Shown here in pieces: positions 21,101 to 27,789 of a stretch of DNA of 35,556 bases; the stretch's first letter is position 1; every line of letters begins with the position of its first letter. The notes beneath the pieces are model-generated. The model was given only the letters and a program-made list of their open reading frames with translations. It searched no databases and was not told where the DNA came from. A program made the position numbers and the translations under genes. This DNA is from Saccoglossus kowalevskii (taxonomy: Eukaryota; Hemichordata; Enteropneusta; Harrimaniidae), in contig NW_003106596.1 in the NCBI RefSeq assembly GCF_000003605.2, forward strand, positions 273,598 through 309,153. Reading direction: 5' to 3'.

Positions 21101-21841
21101 AACAATTTTGAATAAACGCCCTGCTCATTGATTGGCATTGTCGCAGTATGTACATTGCTGAATTTATTCATTTGGATAATTTCAGATATCGAGACTCGGT
21201 GAAAATACTGAACAATCGATGTCAGTGATCACATTTGAAAGAAAACACAAAAATTCAGTCCAAAAGATTGACAAAACCGTTGCATACAGTGGAGTGTATT
21301 TCACTTGTCGTTCTTCACCGATTTTTATCTTTTTTTGTTACAGTCGGCGTATCCGCCGAGCCATTACGTTAGACGAGTACCTCAAAGAAAGATGCATCTA
21401 TTTACATTAATTGAGGTCGTTGAGTTGATAGTGCTGTGCGTGTTTGGTTTCTCATCGATATCCTACATGAAGATGGTTTTCCCGGTCATATTAATACTCT
21501 ATATACCTATAAGGTGAGACTAATAATTACTCAAGACCAGTTACGGGTTGTCTGAGTACGGCATGAAATCCGTCATTTTCTTTCAGCCTCGTTCATAGCA
21601 TCCAGTGTAATAATCAGAAAATCCCCCTAACAACTACTCGGAATTGCTACTTTCACATCAGGCGAATGTTGCATTTGACTACCACAACAACAGAAAAATA
21701 CGTGTGGTTATTTTGTACAGTATACTGTTGACCTTTCATTTCAATATAACAGCATAAACCATGTGTTCTTACTGTTTCAGACAACTGTTAATACCACGGA
21801 TTATCGAGAAAAAATATCTCGAGTCGTTAGACATGCATTGA
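5984..21841 (+). CDS. SLC4A11: SLC4A11-like membrane transporter, 16 exons, 5' incomplete
   Basis: This is the whole recognised gene: join of 5984-6185, 6897-6978, 8974-9097, 9385-9498, 10115-10225, 10768-10849, 12411-12536, 15176-15289, 16588-16794, 17014-17296, 19214-19320, 19913-20081, 20221-20394, 20843-21038, 21344-21513 and 21781-21841. It totals 2322 nt, 773 residues plus TGA, and every junction is GT-AG and in phase. The C-terminal third matches SLC4A11 rather than bicarbonate-type SLC4 members: [43 protein letters not shown] and [16 protein letters not shown] are diagnostic. Known family role: plasma-membrane transporter (in vertebrates linked to H+/OH-, NH3 and water movement, and to corneal endothelial disease); the substrate here is not inferable. 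The product should have a cytoplasmic N-terminal domain and about 14 membrane spans. Vertebrate proteins are about 875-890 residues, so the N-terminus is missing. Assignment to the A11 branch is strong; strict orthology needs a tree. Confidence 0.95.
6373..6393 (+). repeat. CT microsatellite in intron 1
   Basis: (CT)n with one C interruption, about 21 bp. It causes a spurious arginine/glutamate-rich open frame on the minus strand. Confidence 0.85.
6897..6978 (+). CDS. SLC4A11: SLC4A11-like exon 2 (short, cytoplasmic domain)
   Basis: An 82-nt exon too short to appear as a long open frame, recovered from phase and similarity. The acceptor is CTTTTCCCTCCAG and the donor TT|GTAAGTAAG. The preceding exon leaves T, giving TCT across the junction. 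The exon ends EESWLCA plus TT, which the next exon completes to TTT. EESWLCA corresponds to QQSWLCI of vertebrate SLC4A11 at the same place, directly before the LQ(K/R)RHV motif of the next exon. The upstream acceptor at 6854-6856 would lead to a stop (TGA) in this phase, so 6897 is preferred. The segment between LFTDE and SWLC is a few residues shorter than in vertebrates. Confidence 0.85.
6999..7166 (+). mobile_element. complete family B miniature inverted-repeat element
   Basis: The left end TTAAAGCAGGGGACTAGTCA with TCTGCGCATGCG is inverted at the right end, CGCGTGCGCAGGTGACGACC with CTCCCGCTTTAA, giving imperfect terminal inverted repeats of about 33 bp over a 168-bp element. There is no open frame, so it is non-autonomous. 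It lies in intron 2 with its first base 21 nt after the exon 2 donor junction (6978). TTAA at both ends is compatible with a TTAA or TTTAAA target, but this cannot be separated from the repeat itself. Confidence 0.75.
7376..7461 (+). mobile_element. family B miniature element, right half only
   Basis: CCTTTGCGTTTTCAGCGTAC through GTGACGACCCCTCTACTTTAA matches the right half of the element at 6999-7166 (7083-7166). The left half is missing. Confidence 0.7.
7969..8241 (-). mobile_element. solo-LTR-like segment, antisense to the gene
   Basis: Read on the minus strand, this has the order of an LTR: start TGTCCTAACA, a TATA-like CTTATAAAAAGAC (8170-8182), then AATAAAG (8022-8028), and an end CCTTCCCTGACA. 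The ends form a short TGTC...GACA inversion. No coding region, primer site or second LTR is seen next to it. The flanking 5-mers (TTCGT and GTGAT) do not match, so the ends are provisional. It sits in intron 2. Confidence 0.5.
8242..8970. other. intron 2 remainder, nothing recognised
   Basis: One acceptor-like TTGTTTCAG at about 8480 precedes a short open stretch, but its phase does not fit either neighbouring exon. Confidence 0.5.
8974..9097 (+). CDS. SLC4A11: SLC4A11-like exon 3 (cytoplasmic domain core)
   Basis: Acceptor TTTTTTTTCTTTCAG, donor GAG|GTAATG. The exon begins with the last base of a split codon and ends in phase 0. It encodes [18 protein letters not shown] followed by [16 protein letters not shown], matching the KALQKRHVCISRL and CEVRFVILVLAPP strands of vertebrate SLC4A11 closely. 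This is the best-conserved part of the cytoplasmic domain. The 1995-bp intron before it holds two miniature elements and an antisense LTR-like segment. Confidence 0.95.
9385..9498 (+). CDS. SLC4A11: SLC4A11-like exon 4 (cytoplasmic domain)
   Basis: A 114-nt exon (38 residues) in phase 0 at both ends, with acceptor TTTTATTCTAG and donor AAG|GTGAGA. It encodes [19 protein letters not shown] and ends in a glutamate-rich stretch with EEEFLK, matching the STKTAMEVARTFATMFSD ... EEEF region of vertebrate SLC4A11. It follows exon 3 after an intron of only 287 bp. Confidence 0.95.
9719..9803 (-). mobile_element. miniature element fragment, family A core, inverted (intron 4)
   Basis: CTGTTCGATATGAGACTCAT, CACAACGCGTGTAAAGTACA and GTTTACACGAAATTCGAACA form the reverse complement of the 18894-19028 core, and this is the closest partial copy to the one at 4126-4212. 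Confidence 0.65.
10115..10225 (+). CDS. SLC4A11: SLC4A11-like exon 5 (variable linker, two possible ends)
   Basis: The acceptor is TCATTTCAG. The frame enters in phase 0 and is open to 10225, where ACA|GTGAGT is a strong donor (37 residues). A second good donor, GTG|GTAAGG, lies at 10169 and also leaves phase 0 (18 residues). Both therefore keep the downstream frame. The longer form is drawn because the vertebrate protein has a linker of about that length here, between the cytoplasmic domain and the first membrane helix. The sequence is poorly conserved, which is usual for this linker, and the optional 19 residues are basic (start VRRRDS). Confidence 0.75.
10169..10225 (+). other. possible alternatively spliced 57-nt exon 5 extension
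   Basis: The segment lies between two in-frame donors (GTAAGG at 10169 and GTGAGT at 10226). Using the first would delete 19 residues without a frameshift. Both donors are visible in the sequence; use of either or both is inference. Confidence 0.35.
10768..10849 (+). CDS. SLC4A11: SLC4A11-like exon 6 (pre-membrane segment)
   Basis: An 82-nt exon with acceptor ACTCCTTGTAG and donor GACG|GTAAGT. It encodes [19 protein letters not shown] and ends KSDFRDG, matching the [22 protein letters not shown] segment that leads into the first membrane helix of vertebrate SLC4A11. It leaves one base for the next exon. The following intron (1561 bp) contains a perfect 12-bp hairpin and no recognised exon. 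Confidence 0.93.
11363..11389 (+). other. perfect 12-bp hairpin with 3-nt loop (intron 6)
   Basis: AGTTCATGCTGT, loop TTC, then ACAGCATGAACT. The arms are exact complements. It is followed by TACTATTACTATTGATACTATT repeats. It could be a small transposon end pair or an RNA structure; no function is shown. Confidence 0.6.
12411..12536 (+). CDS. SLC4A11: SLC4A11-like exon 7 (first membrane helix)
   Basis: Acceptor TATTTTTCAG, donor ATTG|GTAAGA, one split base on each side. It encodes [19 protein letters not shown], then [16 protein letters not shown]. This matches [32 protein letters not shown] in vertebrate SLC4A11, i.e. TM1 and the loop to TM2. The LNDKNT motif aligns with LNDENT. Confidence 0.96.
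13101..13503. repeat. 70-bp inverted repeat flanking an assembly gap (intron 7)
   Basis: The left arm (13101-13174) reads GGTGTGAACACAGGGAGCCC, AGGAACTATA, CTGTAATACGCAGTCTCTAT and GAGCGC, then a G run. The right arm (about 13435-13503) is its reverse complement with only a few differences, ending in a C run. The arms surround about 260 bp that include 50 N. This is the structure of a foldback or MITE-type element with long terminal inverted repeats. The G/C homopolymers together with the hairpin probably explain the failed assembly. Confidence 0.75.
13199..13248. other. assembly gap (50 N)
   Basis: A run of N inside the loop of the inverted repeat. Its true length is unknown; a round 50 suggests a placeholder. 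Confidence 0.95.
13504..15175. other. remainder of intron 7, nothing recognised
   Basis: Several open frames exist on both strands (13833-15070), but none has a recognisable motif or fits the splice phase. The protein alignment runs directly from exon 7 to exon 8, so no coding sequence is expected here. Confidence 0.55.
15176..15289 (+). CDS. SLC4A11: SLC4A11-like exon 8 (membrane helices 2-3)
   Basis: Acceptor TTCATTTTAG, donor AAAG|GTACAT. It encodes [20 protein letters not shown] then [17 protein letters not shown]. The [18 protein letters not shown] run is the conserved SLC4 transport-core motif (FSGQPLVILLTTAPLALY in human A11). The intron before it, the largest at 2639 bp, holds the inverted repeat and the 50-N assembly gap. 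The protein alignment is continuous across the junction, so no exon is lost in that gap. Confidence 0.96.
15347..15373. other. 10-bp perfect hairpin (intron 8)
   Basis: AGTAATTTAC and GTAAATTACT are exact complements separated by 7 nt. It is AT-rich, so it may be chance. Confidence 0.4.
16588..16794 (+). CDS. SLC4A11: SLC4A11-like exon 9 (membrane helices 4-5 region)
   Basis: A 207-nt exon, acceptor TTTTTATTTTAG, donor TACA|GTAAGT. It encodes [20 protein letters not shown], then [19 protein letters not shown] and [11 protein letters not shown]. The [25 protein letters not shown] part matches [23 protein letters not shown] of human SLC4A11. Long open frames on the opposite strand here are antisense shadows of this exon. 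Confidence 0.95.
17014..17296 (+). CDS. SLC4A11: SLC4A11-like exon 10 (glycosylated loop and next helix)
   Basis: At 283 nt this is the largest exon; acceptor TCATTTTCCAG, donor AAAG|GTAAGT. It encodes the large extracellular loop, which is low in similarity to vertebrates but has five N-x-S/T sequons (NYS, NVT, NIT, NET, NTT) and three cysteines. It then encodes the hydrophobic [19 protein letters not shown] helix ending RFKK. The helix end matches LGTLWLGYTLYQFKK of human SLC4A11, which also carries N-glycans in this loop. A 40-41 bp tandem repeat starts 24 nt after the donor. Confidence 0.95.
17320..17449 (+). repeat. 40-41 bp tandem repeat after the exon 10 donor
   Basis: About 3.2 units start at 17320, 17361, 17401 and 17441. 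Each carries ACCAATCA (or ACTAATCA) at the start and CATGACGTG (or CATGACATG) near the end. Unit junctions place TGACGTG 5-6 nt before ACCAAT. The first unit begins 24 nt after the exon 10 donor. Confidence 0.85.
17845..18285 (+). CDS. orphan open frame in intron 10, unrecognised
   Basis: The frame is open from after TAG at 17842-17844 to a stop just after 18285, about 146 codons, the longest unexplained gap-free frame in the window. It has no ATG near its start: the first internal ATG is at about 17911. It contains [11 protein letters not shown]-like and [12 protein letters not shown] stretches but no family I recognise. Base use is rich in CG compared with the intron around it. The LTR-like segment at 18572-18793 is nearby on the other strand, so it may be transposon-derived. 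It is also possible that it is chance. It is not part of the transporter, because exons 10 and 11 join in frame without it. Confidence 0.2.
   Translation, partial: RRSRVKHRVGFDKHESILGDISMLNNVLSTFDDRQFRLNKGIRKQYSSVEDRPVDVSYEIKKFEFKIKLFDFCGRRSTLVFHASRENSQLYGKSPIEETIFQIIMCNVAPTSSRHKVRRHLQCTDLTIYQGRRKQKLVGPAIHRGP
18572..18793 (-). mobile_element. LTR-like segment, antisense (intron 10)
   Basis: On the minus strand it reads from TGAGACATATCCC, through GGATAAATAAAGCTGG (AATAAA at 18650-18655), to an end TTCCCACA. This is the arrangement of a short LTR with its poly(A) signal, like the better-defined one at 7969-8241. No TATA, target duplication or partner LTR is identified, so boundaries and class are uncertain. 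Confidence 0.3.
18894..19028 (+). mobile_element. complete family A miniature inverted-repeat element
   Basis: TTTAAAGCGCGGTGGTCGTC at the left and GACGACTGCCGCACTTTAAA at the right are imperfect inverted repeats. The similarity continues inward (GCGTGTTCGAA against TGTTCGATATG). The element is 135 bp and non-coding. The core, ACACGCGTTGTATACGTCGC followed by TATGAGTCCCATATCGAACA, is shared by at least four fragments elsewhere in the window. It lies 185 bp before exon 11. Confidence 0.8.
19214..19320 (+). CDS. SLC4A11: SLC4A11-like exon 11 (membrane helix 7 region)
   Basis: The acceptor follows a long T tract (TTTTTTTTCCCAG); the donor is CATT|GTGAGT. It encodes [20 protein letters not shown] then [16 protein letters not shown]. 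It matches [20 protein letters not shown] and the following helix in human SLC4A11. The preceding 1917-bp intron carries the tandem repeat, an orphan open frame, an LTR-like segment and a miniature element. Confidence 0.95.
19366..19594. mobile_element. short inverted-repeat element, family C-like (intron 11)
   Basis: GCGCCCTGTAGCGACGATAC at the left and ATCGTCGTTAGAGGGCTAG at the right are inverted with several mismatches. Both ends resemble the CGCCCTCTAGCGACAT end at 1957. The 229-bp segment has no coding content. It starts 46 bp after exon 11. Confidence 0.45.
19913..20081 (+). CDS. SLC4A11: SLC4A11-like exon 12 (membrane helix 8 region)
   Basis: Acceptor TTATCTTACAG, donor AATAA|GTAAGT. 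It encodes [20 protein letters not shown], then [20 protein letters not shown] and [14 protein letters not shown]. The end matches FFIEQNLVAALVNAPENR of human SLC4A11, with EHN in place of EQN. Phase enters after one base and leaves two. Confidence 0.95.
20221..20394 (+). CDS. SLC4A11: SLC4A11-like exon 13 (helix 9, [12 protein letters not shown] motif)
   Basis: Acceptor TTTTCCTTGTAG, donor ACAAT|GTGAGT. It encodes [20 protein letters not shown], then [20 protein letters not shown] and [25 protein letters not shown] and SPxHVRALAxVEERV are hallmark SLC4A11 strings and are the strongest evidence for the subfamily call. It is separated from exon 12 by only 139 bp. Confidence 0.97.
20843..21038 (+). 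CDS. SLC4A11: SLC4A11-like exon 14 (helices 10-12 region)
   Basis: Acceptor TTGTTTTACAG, donor GAACAA|GTAAGT. It encodes [20 protein letters not shown], a hydrophobic stretch, [20 protein letters not shown], and ends [15 protein letters not shown]. It matches [37 protein letters not shown] and GNQLVQRVALLLKEQ in human SLC4A11. It ends in phase 0. Confidence 0.97.
21344..21513 (+). CDS. SLC4A11: SLC4A11-like exon 15 (last membrane helices)
   Basis: Acceptor TTTTTTTGTTACAG, donor ATAAG|GTGAGA. It encodes [40 protein letters not shown] and [16 protein letters not shown]. It is nearly colinear with [20 protein letters not shown] and [20 protein letters not shown] in human SLC4A11 and is the most conserved exon of the gene. 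Confidence 0.97.
21781..21841 (+). CDS. SLC4A11: SLC4A11-like exon 16 (C-terminal tail and stop)
   Basis: Acceptor TACTGTTTCAG. It encodes [20 protein letters not shown] then TGA at 21839-21841. The match to [21 protein letters not shown] at the very C-terminus of human SLC4A11 fixes the true end of the protein. The tail is two or three residues shorter than in human. Confidence 0.96.
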
Positions 21842-22887
21842 GGGATACTGTCCTCTACTTTGCGAGATTAGGAGAATGTATTTGAGTAGGTACCGTGATG
21901 GAATTGCTGACATCGTCTGCAGCGGCTAAAGGTTTCTGCACAGGAATACAATCTACGTCGGCGCTACGTACATATGATTTTGGATGTTTGACAAATATTG
22001 AAACAGTTGATGGAATGTGGATTTGGGAAAAAGTGTATCGTCATCATCAACGTCGATGAATTGGCTTTAAACTGTTTTTACGATTAAGAAACATCACCGG
22101 GAAAAAATGTCGTTGTTACAGTATGAATGTCACCCGTGAGTGAGAACATTAACACTCGGACAACAAAACTTGTTGTCAATCAGCAATATTTTACATTATT
22201 TACCAGTATTTTAACTGAACTATGCATCACTTGATATGAAGTTAAGATGACCTGCCATATTTGTGCATTTATCACTCCGTGGATACCATTGTGTTATATT
22301 TATTAACAGTGGATTCGTGTAACTTATTGTAAAACGCCGCCTGGATGCACAACATATTTGATTGGTCGAAAACTCCTCACGTTCGTTACGTGGTCATACC
22401 ATGTATGGCTTTGCGTTGATCTGGTAACACCCATGTACACGTATAACTGTACATATTGATTACAATTATGCACTGCATGACCATATGACCATCTACTCAA
22501 TTCTCGCTTTGAGCAAACCAGGACAAATTTCACACTTTGTTAAATACCTAACGAAGTTTCTTTATACTGGAGAAAACATGCGCGTTTAAAAAATCGCGGA
22601 TATTAAGTAAAACAGTATTTAGTTCATGCAAATGCAAGTAATTAATCATCTTCGCCAGACAAGGGAGGTATATTCGGCCAAAACCTCGCCACTATTTCCT
22701 TGCAATTGGCGAGTGTGTACTAAAGTGCGCCCTCTTTGGCAATTTGGACAACCCGCCATTTTGTTTTATGCTCATTGACACAATCGATGCAGGCATTGAT
22801 TGAGTGCGTGCTTGATATTCAATCGAAGTCAAATACTCGATTTCTTGGTAGAATCACGCACGGCTTTATAACATAAAGTTAAATAAA
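21842..22887 (+). other. probable 3' UTR of the SLC4A11-like gene
   Basis: This is non-coding sequence from the stop codon to the first AATAAA found downstream. No exon, acceptor or conserved frame is seen. The extent is inferred only from the poly(A) signal position, and the real UTR may be shorter with a variant signal. Confidence 0.4.
22882..22887 (+). terminator. candidate poly(A) signal AATAAA
   Basis: First canonical AATAAA on the plus strand after the stop codon at 21839-21841, about 1.04 kb downstream. Use as the cleavage signal is inference. Confidence 0.3.
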
Positions 22888-23995
22888 ATTTTTCAAAAAT
22901 CAGGATATTGTCAGGATTTTGAAAAGCGAAAATATCCGACGATTCCCAGAGAGCTGTACAACATTTTCTGTTATTTTTAATTCTGCCAGGCAGATGTTTC
23001 GGAATATATATTATGTTGCCGAGCCATCGGTGGTTTGGCATCAAAGTTCGGCATATTTTTGACGTAGAAAATAAGACTTTAAAAATAAAAATCCACAAAG
23101 ATACTGCACGGCGTTTACTAACTTGCATCATTCCGTATACACGGCAATATCCCGGTGTTTGGTAAAGATAGTGATAAGTGATTTTAAACATGCACTCTAT
23201 TTTACAGCCTTTTGATATGCACGTCGTCCTTTTGACAACATGGAAACTATTTTATGAGCGAACCTACAATTTGCCCAGAGCTTAGCTCGACGAGGAACAA
23301 AAAGTAATCACTGCACGAGTTTAATACTAGTAATTGTAGAGTTACGGATTAAATATTCCGTTTATCCCATAAATTCGTTTAGAAGCTTCTAATTTGAAAG
23401 CGTATTCAAGGTATCGTTTTATATGTTTCAGTCTCATTTTCATGAATAGACACTTTTTTACTACACGTTTACCTTCACGCAATTACTGATTCAATTTGTG
23501 CCACCATCCGTGAGAAATAACCACAAGAATGAGAAACGCACGTACGAGAATTAAAAACGGTGCCTAGTGTATATTCAGCTTAATAACACAAATTTGTTTC
23601 ACTGATATCCGAGACTACAATACATATTCGAAGCAACATAATTGTAGTAATATGATAACAACCCATAAAAACAACAACCTATTGAACAATTTGCGTATTT
23701 TTGATAGTCAGCCATGATGTCAGAAGTTTAACCTGCATGGACCAATCAGATTTCATAGTATGAAGATATCGTACAATATTACACTGCTTTATAAAACAGA
23801 ACTGTCAGGATATATGGAATAAATGGTATTTCATTTTTAATATTTTTTTAAATTTCTGCCTTGAATTGAAGTTTGTGAGCACGCCCGTCATGTCTCCACT
23901 TGTGGTCGCTCTCGATGCTGAGTATTGCCAAAACCGCGGGTATGCGACTTCCGCTGAAGCTGGTGCTGAAAACACGTTTTCAACGCATGTAATTT
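22888..23995. other. AT-rich sequence, nothing recognised
   Basis: The 120-codon minus-strand frame at 22829-23191 has no recognisable domain and no supporting splice or codon signal, so it is not annotated as a gene. Confidence 0.45.
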
Positions 23996-24075
23996 TCATT
24001 GTTTACACGGAATTGGAACACGCGTTGTATGCGTCGCTATAGGGTCCATGTCGAATTCGAATAGGACGCCACATG
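23996..24075. mobile_element. rearranged family A fragment
   Basis: ATTGTTTACACGGAATTGGA is the inverted left part of the family A core. It runs directly into CACGCGTTGTATGCGTCGCT and ATAGGGTCCATGTCGAATTC in the forward orientation. This looks like two half-copies joined head to head. Confidence 0.5.
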
Positions 24076-24563
24076 GAGAATTTGTCAGTCATTAATGCAT
24101 ACACAATAATGACAAATTGCTTGTTTCATTTTTAGATTTTACATATATGAAAGACGTTTCCCCTCGGTGTGTAAATATTCCAGCTTTTTTATTTTTCTTC
24201 ATCATTCTTGATATTTAACTTGAAACTTTAATATTTCATCTTGCAAACGTTTTAATAAAATTTCAAAAATTGTAGTAGAATGTCTTTTTTCTTTTCAATC
24301 ATATGATCAAATGATTCCTATTGGATTCACTTTAGCTTAAACTTAATATCTTTATAGCACTAACACTGCTCTAAATAAAGAACAAAATGATCTCCTAATG
24401 TCAATGGATGGCCAACACGTTTCTGTTTTGTTACTTCTCAATTTAACAGTGGTATTTGGCACTTTGAAACATGATATACTATAATTGTAAAAATTGCAAA
24501 GTATTTCGGTATCTCTCAAACGTCTGCTTCTGTTAGAGGGCCAGTTGAGCAAGGCTAACCGAG
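24076..24563. other. AT-rich sequence up to the second gap, nothing recognised
   Basis: Open frames running into the N block at 24564 are artefacts of translating N as X. Confidence 0.5.
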
Positions 24564-24859
24564 NNNNNNNNNNNNNNNNNNNNNNNNNNNNNNNNNNNNN
24601 NNNNNNNNNNNNNNNNNNNNNNNNNNNNNNNNNNNNNNNNNNNNNNNNNNNNNNNNNNNNNNNNNNNNNNNNNNNNNNNNNNNNNNNNNNNNNNNNNNNN
24701 NNNNNNNNNNNNNNNNNNNNNNNNNNNNNNNNNNNNNNNNNNNNNNNNNNNNNNNNNNNNNNNNNNNNNNNNNNNNNNNNNNNNNNNNNNNNNNNNNNNN
24801 NNNNNNNNNNNNNNNNNNNNNNNNNNNNNNNNNNNNNNNNNNNNNNNNNNNNNNNNNNN
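24564..24859. other. assembly gap (296 N)
   Basis: A run of N. It lies about 200 bp before the transposase remnant and may hide part of that element. Confidence 0.95.
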
Positions 24860-25064
24860 TCGACGGGTCGTTTGATGGTTCACAGCGTCGAAGTGTTTAC
24901 GTCCGGTGATCACAGATTTTTACAACAATTTATTTATGTCAATCGTTCTAGGTGTTAAAAACTTTGCTGAATCCAATAAAATCGGGACATCTTGTAGCAG
25001 TTTACCATTCGAAAATCCACGAGCAATCTGGTAACATCGAGTTGATCTATACACAGCGAATACG

Positions 25065-25435
25065 ATGCGACCTTTCACCTGTTTACTTTATCAGCGTCTT
25101 TTATCTAGCGTTGGCATGGCTACCCCAGTGAAACGCAAACGCTGTGTGCTCGATTTGGACGCGAAGGTGTCAATTATAAATCGACTAGAACGTGGCGAAA
25201 CCGCAAGCAATCTATCTACCGAGTATTATGTGTTGGTAAATCGACGATATCCGATATCAAGGCAAAACGAAAGCTGCAGAATTTTTTCAGTAAAATGTCC
25301 CCCAAACAGTACGGATAATCGACGTTCTAGTGTACTTCGTTTATGCGCCACGCCTTTGAAATGCAATTCCAAACAATATTGTTTTGTTTCACGAAAAGGC
25401 TGGTCAAGCTCAAACCACAACATTAATCAAAGTAG
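25065..25435 (+). pseudogene. broken pogo/Tigger-type (CENP-B-like) transposase, N-terminal fragment
   Basis: From ATG at 25116 the frame reads MATPVKRKRCVLDLDAKVSI then INRLERGETASNLSTEY. This is the psq-type helix-turn-helix that opens CENP-B, jerky and pogo/Tigger transposases (consensus KRKR..L.LEEKV.II..LE.GE....LA.EY). The match then breaks: a frame shift at about 25227-25232 moves it to VGKSTISDIKAKRK, which is the second helix, in another frame that stops at TAA (25316-25318). A third frame further on (LFHEKAGQAQ, from 25384) may be a later part. The DDE catalytic domain and the terminal repeats are not seen. It is a dead DNA transposon remnant, and loss of further sequence into the N gap cannot be excluded. 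Confidence 0.75.
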
Positions 25436-27789
25436 CCTCTAACGACTGAACTATTCCCGGCAAATACATACATTAGTCTCTTCAGTATCATGTAGCATGC
25501 GTGAAGTATTGTTCATATAAATGTCTTTGCTGTAGTGTGCAAGGTAATTGTTTGCTGATTTGAAATCTTTTTCCCGTTTGCAAGATTCCAACTCAAACAA
25601 CGGCCATGAGTTTGAACTTCTTATATAAAGTTTAGCACTGGCACATGACAGTCATGTGACTAAATGTGATGGCTTATGGTTAGGGGCGTGTTGGCACACT
25701 GTTACTATAACAATGGCGCAATCATCATATAGAATATAATTCATAATATTATGCAATTAATGTTAACGTATATGTTTTATGATGACGGAGAATATAGCCT
25801 TAGATGATGACAATGTGATAGGCGTGTATATGTTTATGGCTATGGTTATTAGAAAGTCACTCACGAGAATGGACGAGCAGTGATATTAACAAAAGATTAG
25901 AGCAGCACTGGCATGTTTATTTCTGACACGTGTCACCTTATTAGATACTAACTGCGCTACCAATATATTGATTGTTAAAAGTAGTGGCACACTATTACAA
26001 GTAATTTGAACTCGCTGACCAAATAACCGGTCATTAAAGTGACTTTGACTGTTATTGAGACAGATAACACTCAAATTGATCTCCCATTGGGTTAATTATG
26101 GCAAATAAAAAAATGCGAACTGAGCCGATTGTATCAATCGAGAAAATTCACGATATTATGGGAAGTTGGTAAGATAGAGATCTAAAATTCTTGACAGATG
26201 ACACCCAGAAATAATTGTAGACATGGAACACAATTTATGTTTGTTTTATGTCCGTGTTCTATTGGTGAATTAATTCGTGTAGAGTGTTCAGTGAATACGA
26301 GACCAGTCTCTGATGCATATTTGATATGGTGTTGCAAAAATTCTTTTTTGTTTATGACAGCCTGCCATGGAATTTACAAACATCTTGAAAAAGTTTGTTG
26401 TGAGTATGTTTGATTGATGGACAAATTGCATTTACTGCCAATCTACAAAGTAGTTTAAACATTTCGATCATTTATATGCAAGGATACTAGTAAACGCTGG
26501 AATAAAATACTGTAACATGTGTTTGCTCAAATAGTTGGAAATTTTTACTTGTAAATACAGGTCTTACGAAATCAATTTGGGTGAAATAAGTTAGAGATGA
26601 CACTGTAGAAATGCCCTATACATAGCAGACAATTATATGGAGTTGCTGACGTATTGATGGTTTATAAAATCTACAGATGATATTCACATTAATTTTATCG
26701 TAAATTATGTTACATTACACTATTATTATCATTTTGTGTGTATCAACATTATTGAACACATGCTGGATCGACATTATATCCTAGAATTCAGTTTGCAATC
26801 GACGTAACAGTTGAATGCATATCATTGTAACAGATCATTTCATGTATATATGTATTGCTGAGTGCCATCTGTTCAAATTGTAAGATCTCTAGCTAACATA
26901 CCTACGTACATTTACTTGATTATTCTCCATTATTAATTCGGATATATATTCGACTTAATTAGCTTAATGGGAGGTTAATTTGAGCGTCTCCTGGTTTTAA
27001 ATGCTTCAGCAATGATCAAAGTGAATAACTACCGTTGCTAACACCTGCTAACATTTTGTTCTCTCTCAAAAACGATATAATTAGATTTTGTCACCACTCA
27101 ACTTGTTCTAACAACACAAAACATATACATTGTAGACTGGGAAAGCTTTTGGAGGAAGGCGATTCTCGACAATAGACGTCATCAAGACATTTTAGTGTAA
27201 TATTGTACAACAAGTTCAGTGTCATGTGTTATGATAATAATTATCTTGTGATAATGTGTGATTCCTTCGTCTGAGTGACACTTCACTTGATTAGTGCCAA
27301 TACTATACAAATCATGTCATGTTATAACAAACATGTCTCTCACTGAATGTTGTGTCGTTGCTCATGAATGAACTTTTGAATTGTGTAATAGTATGAGCGA
27401 TGCATCCTTTAAAGGCGATGGCGATTGATGTCTTCTATACGTCATCGCTGTCATTTATTTTAATTGATCTCATGTAATTATATGAGAGGATTTCGTTCGT
27501 AGATAAAGGTTGAAGATTTAATTAAATTCTTCGAACGTGTCTTACATGTTTACACACACAAACGCTATTATTAAATTATCTACCGACATTTCGTGTCTCG
27601 AATATACATGTTTAAGGTAGAAGTCTAATATAGAAAGTTATCTATCAACATTAATGATTTCCAAAAAATAAGTGGTCATTAACATATTTAAAATTCTGGA
27701 TTTCAAGATTTTTGAAGGGTTTAAAAATAACTAAAATACACCACCAGTCGCGATAAGTAATCTTTCATCCTAAGTCATCAGACAACTGG
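25436..27789. other. AT-rich intergenic sequence, nothing recognised
   Basis: No exon, RNA gene or element with terminal repeats was recognised. The few open frames (25886-26413) have no motif. Confidence 0.5.

Noticed and set aside
21185-21340. Extra exon between exons 14 and 15 (acceptor ATTTCAG, open frame [10 protein letters not shown])
   Set aside because: No phase-0 donor is present, and exons 14 and 15 align contiguously with the family (TEQ then SAYPPSHY).
22829-23191. 120-codon minus-strand frame after the gene
   Set aside because: It has no motif, AT-rich composition, and no splice or start support beyond length.
24494-24958. Open frames of 154 (plus) and 126 (minus) codons
   Set aside because: They run through the 296-N gap translated as X. 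Only short ends are real sequence and they have no recognised motif.
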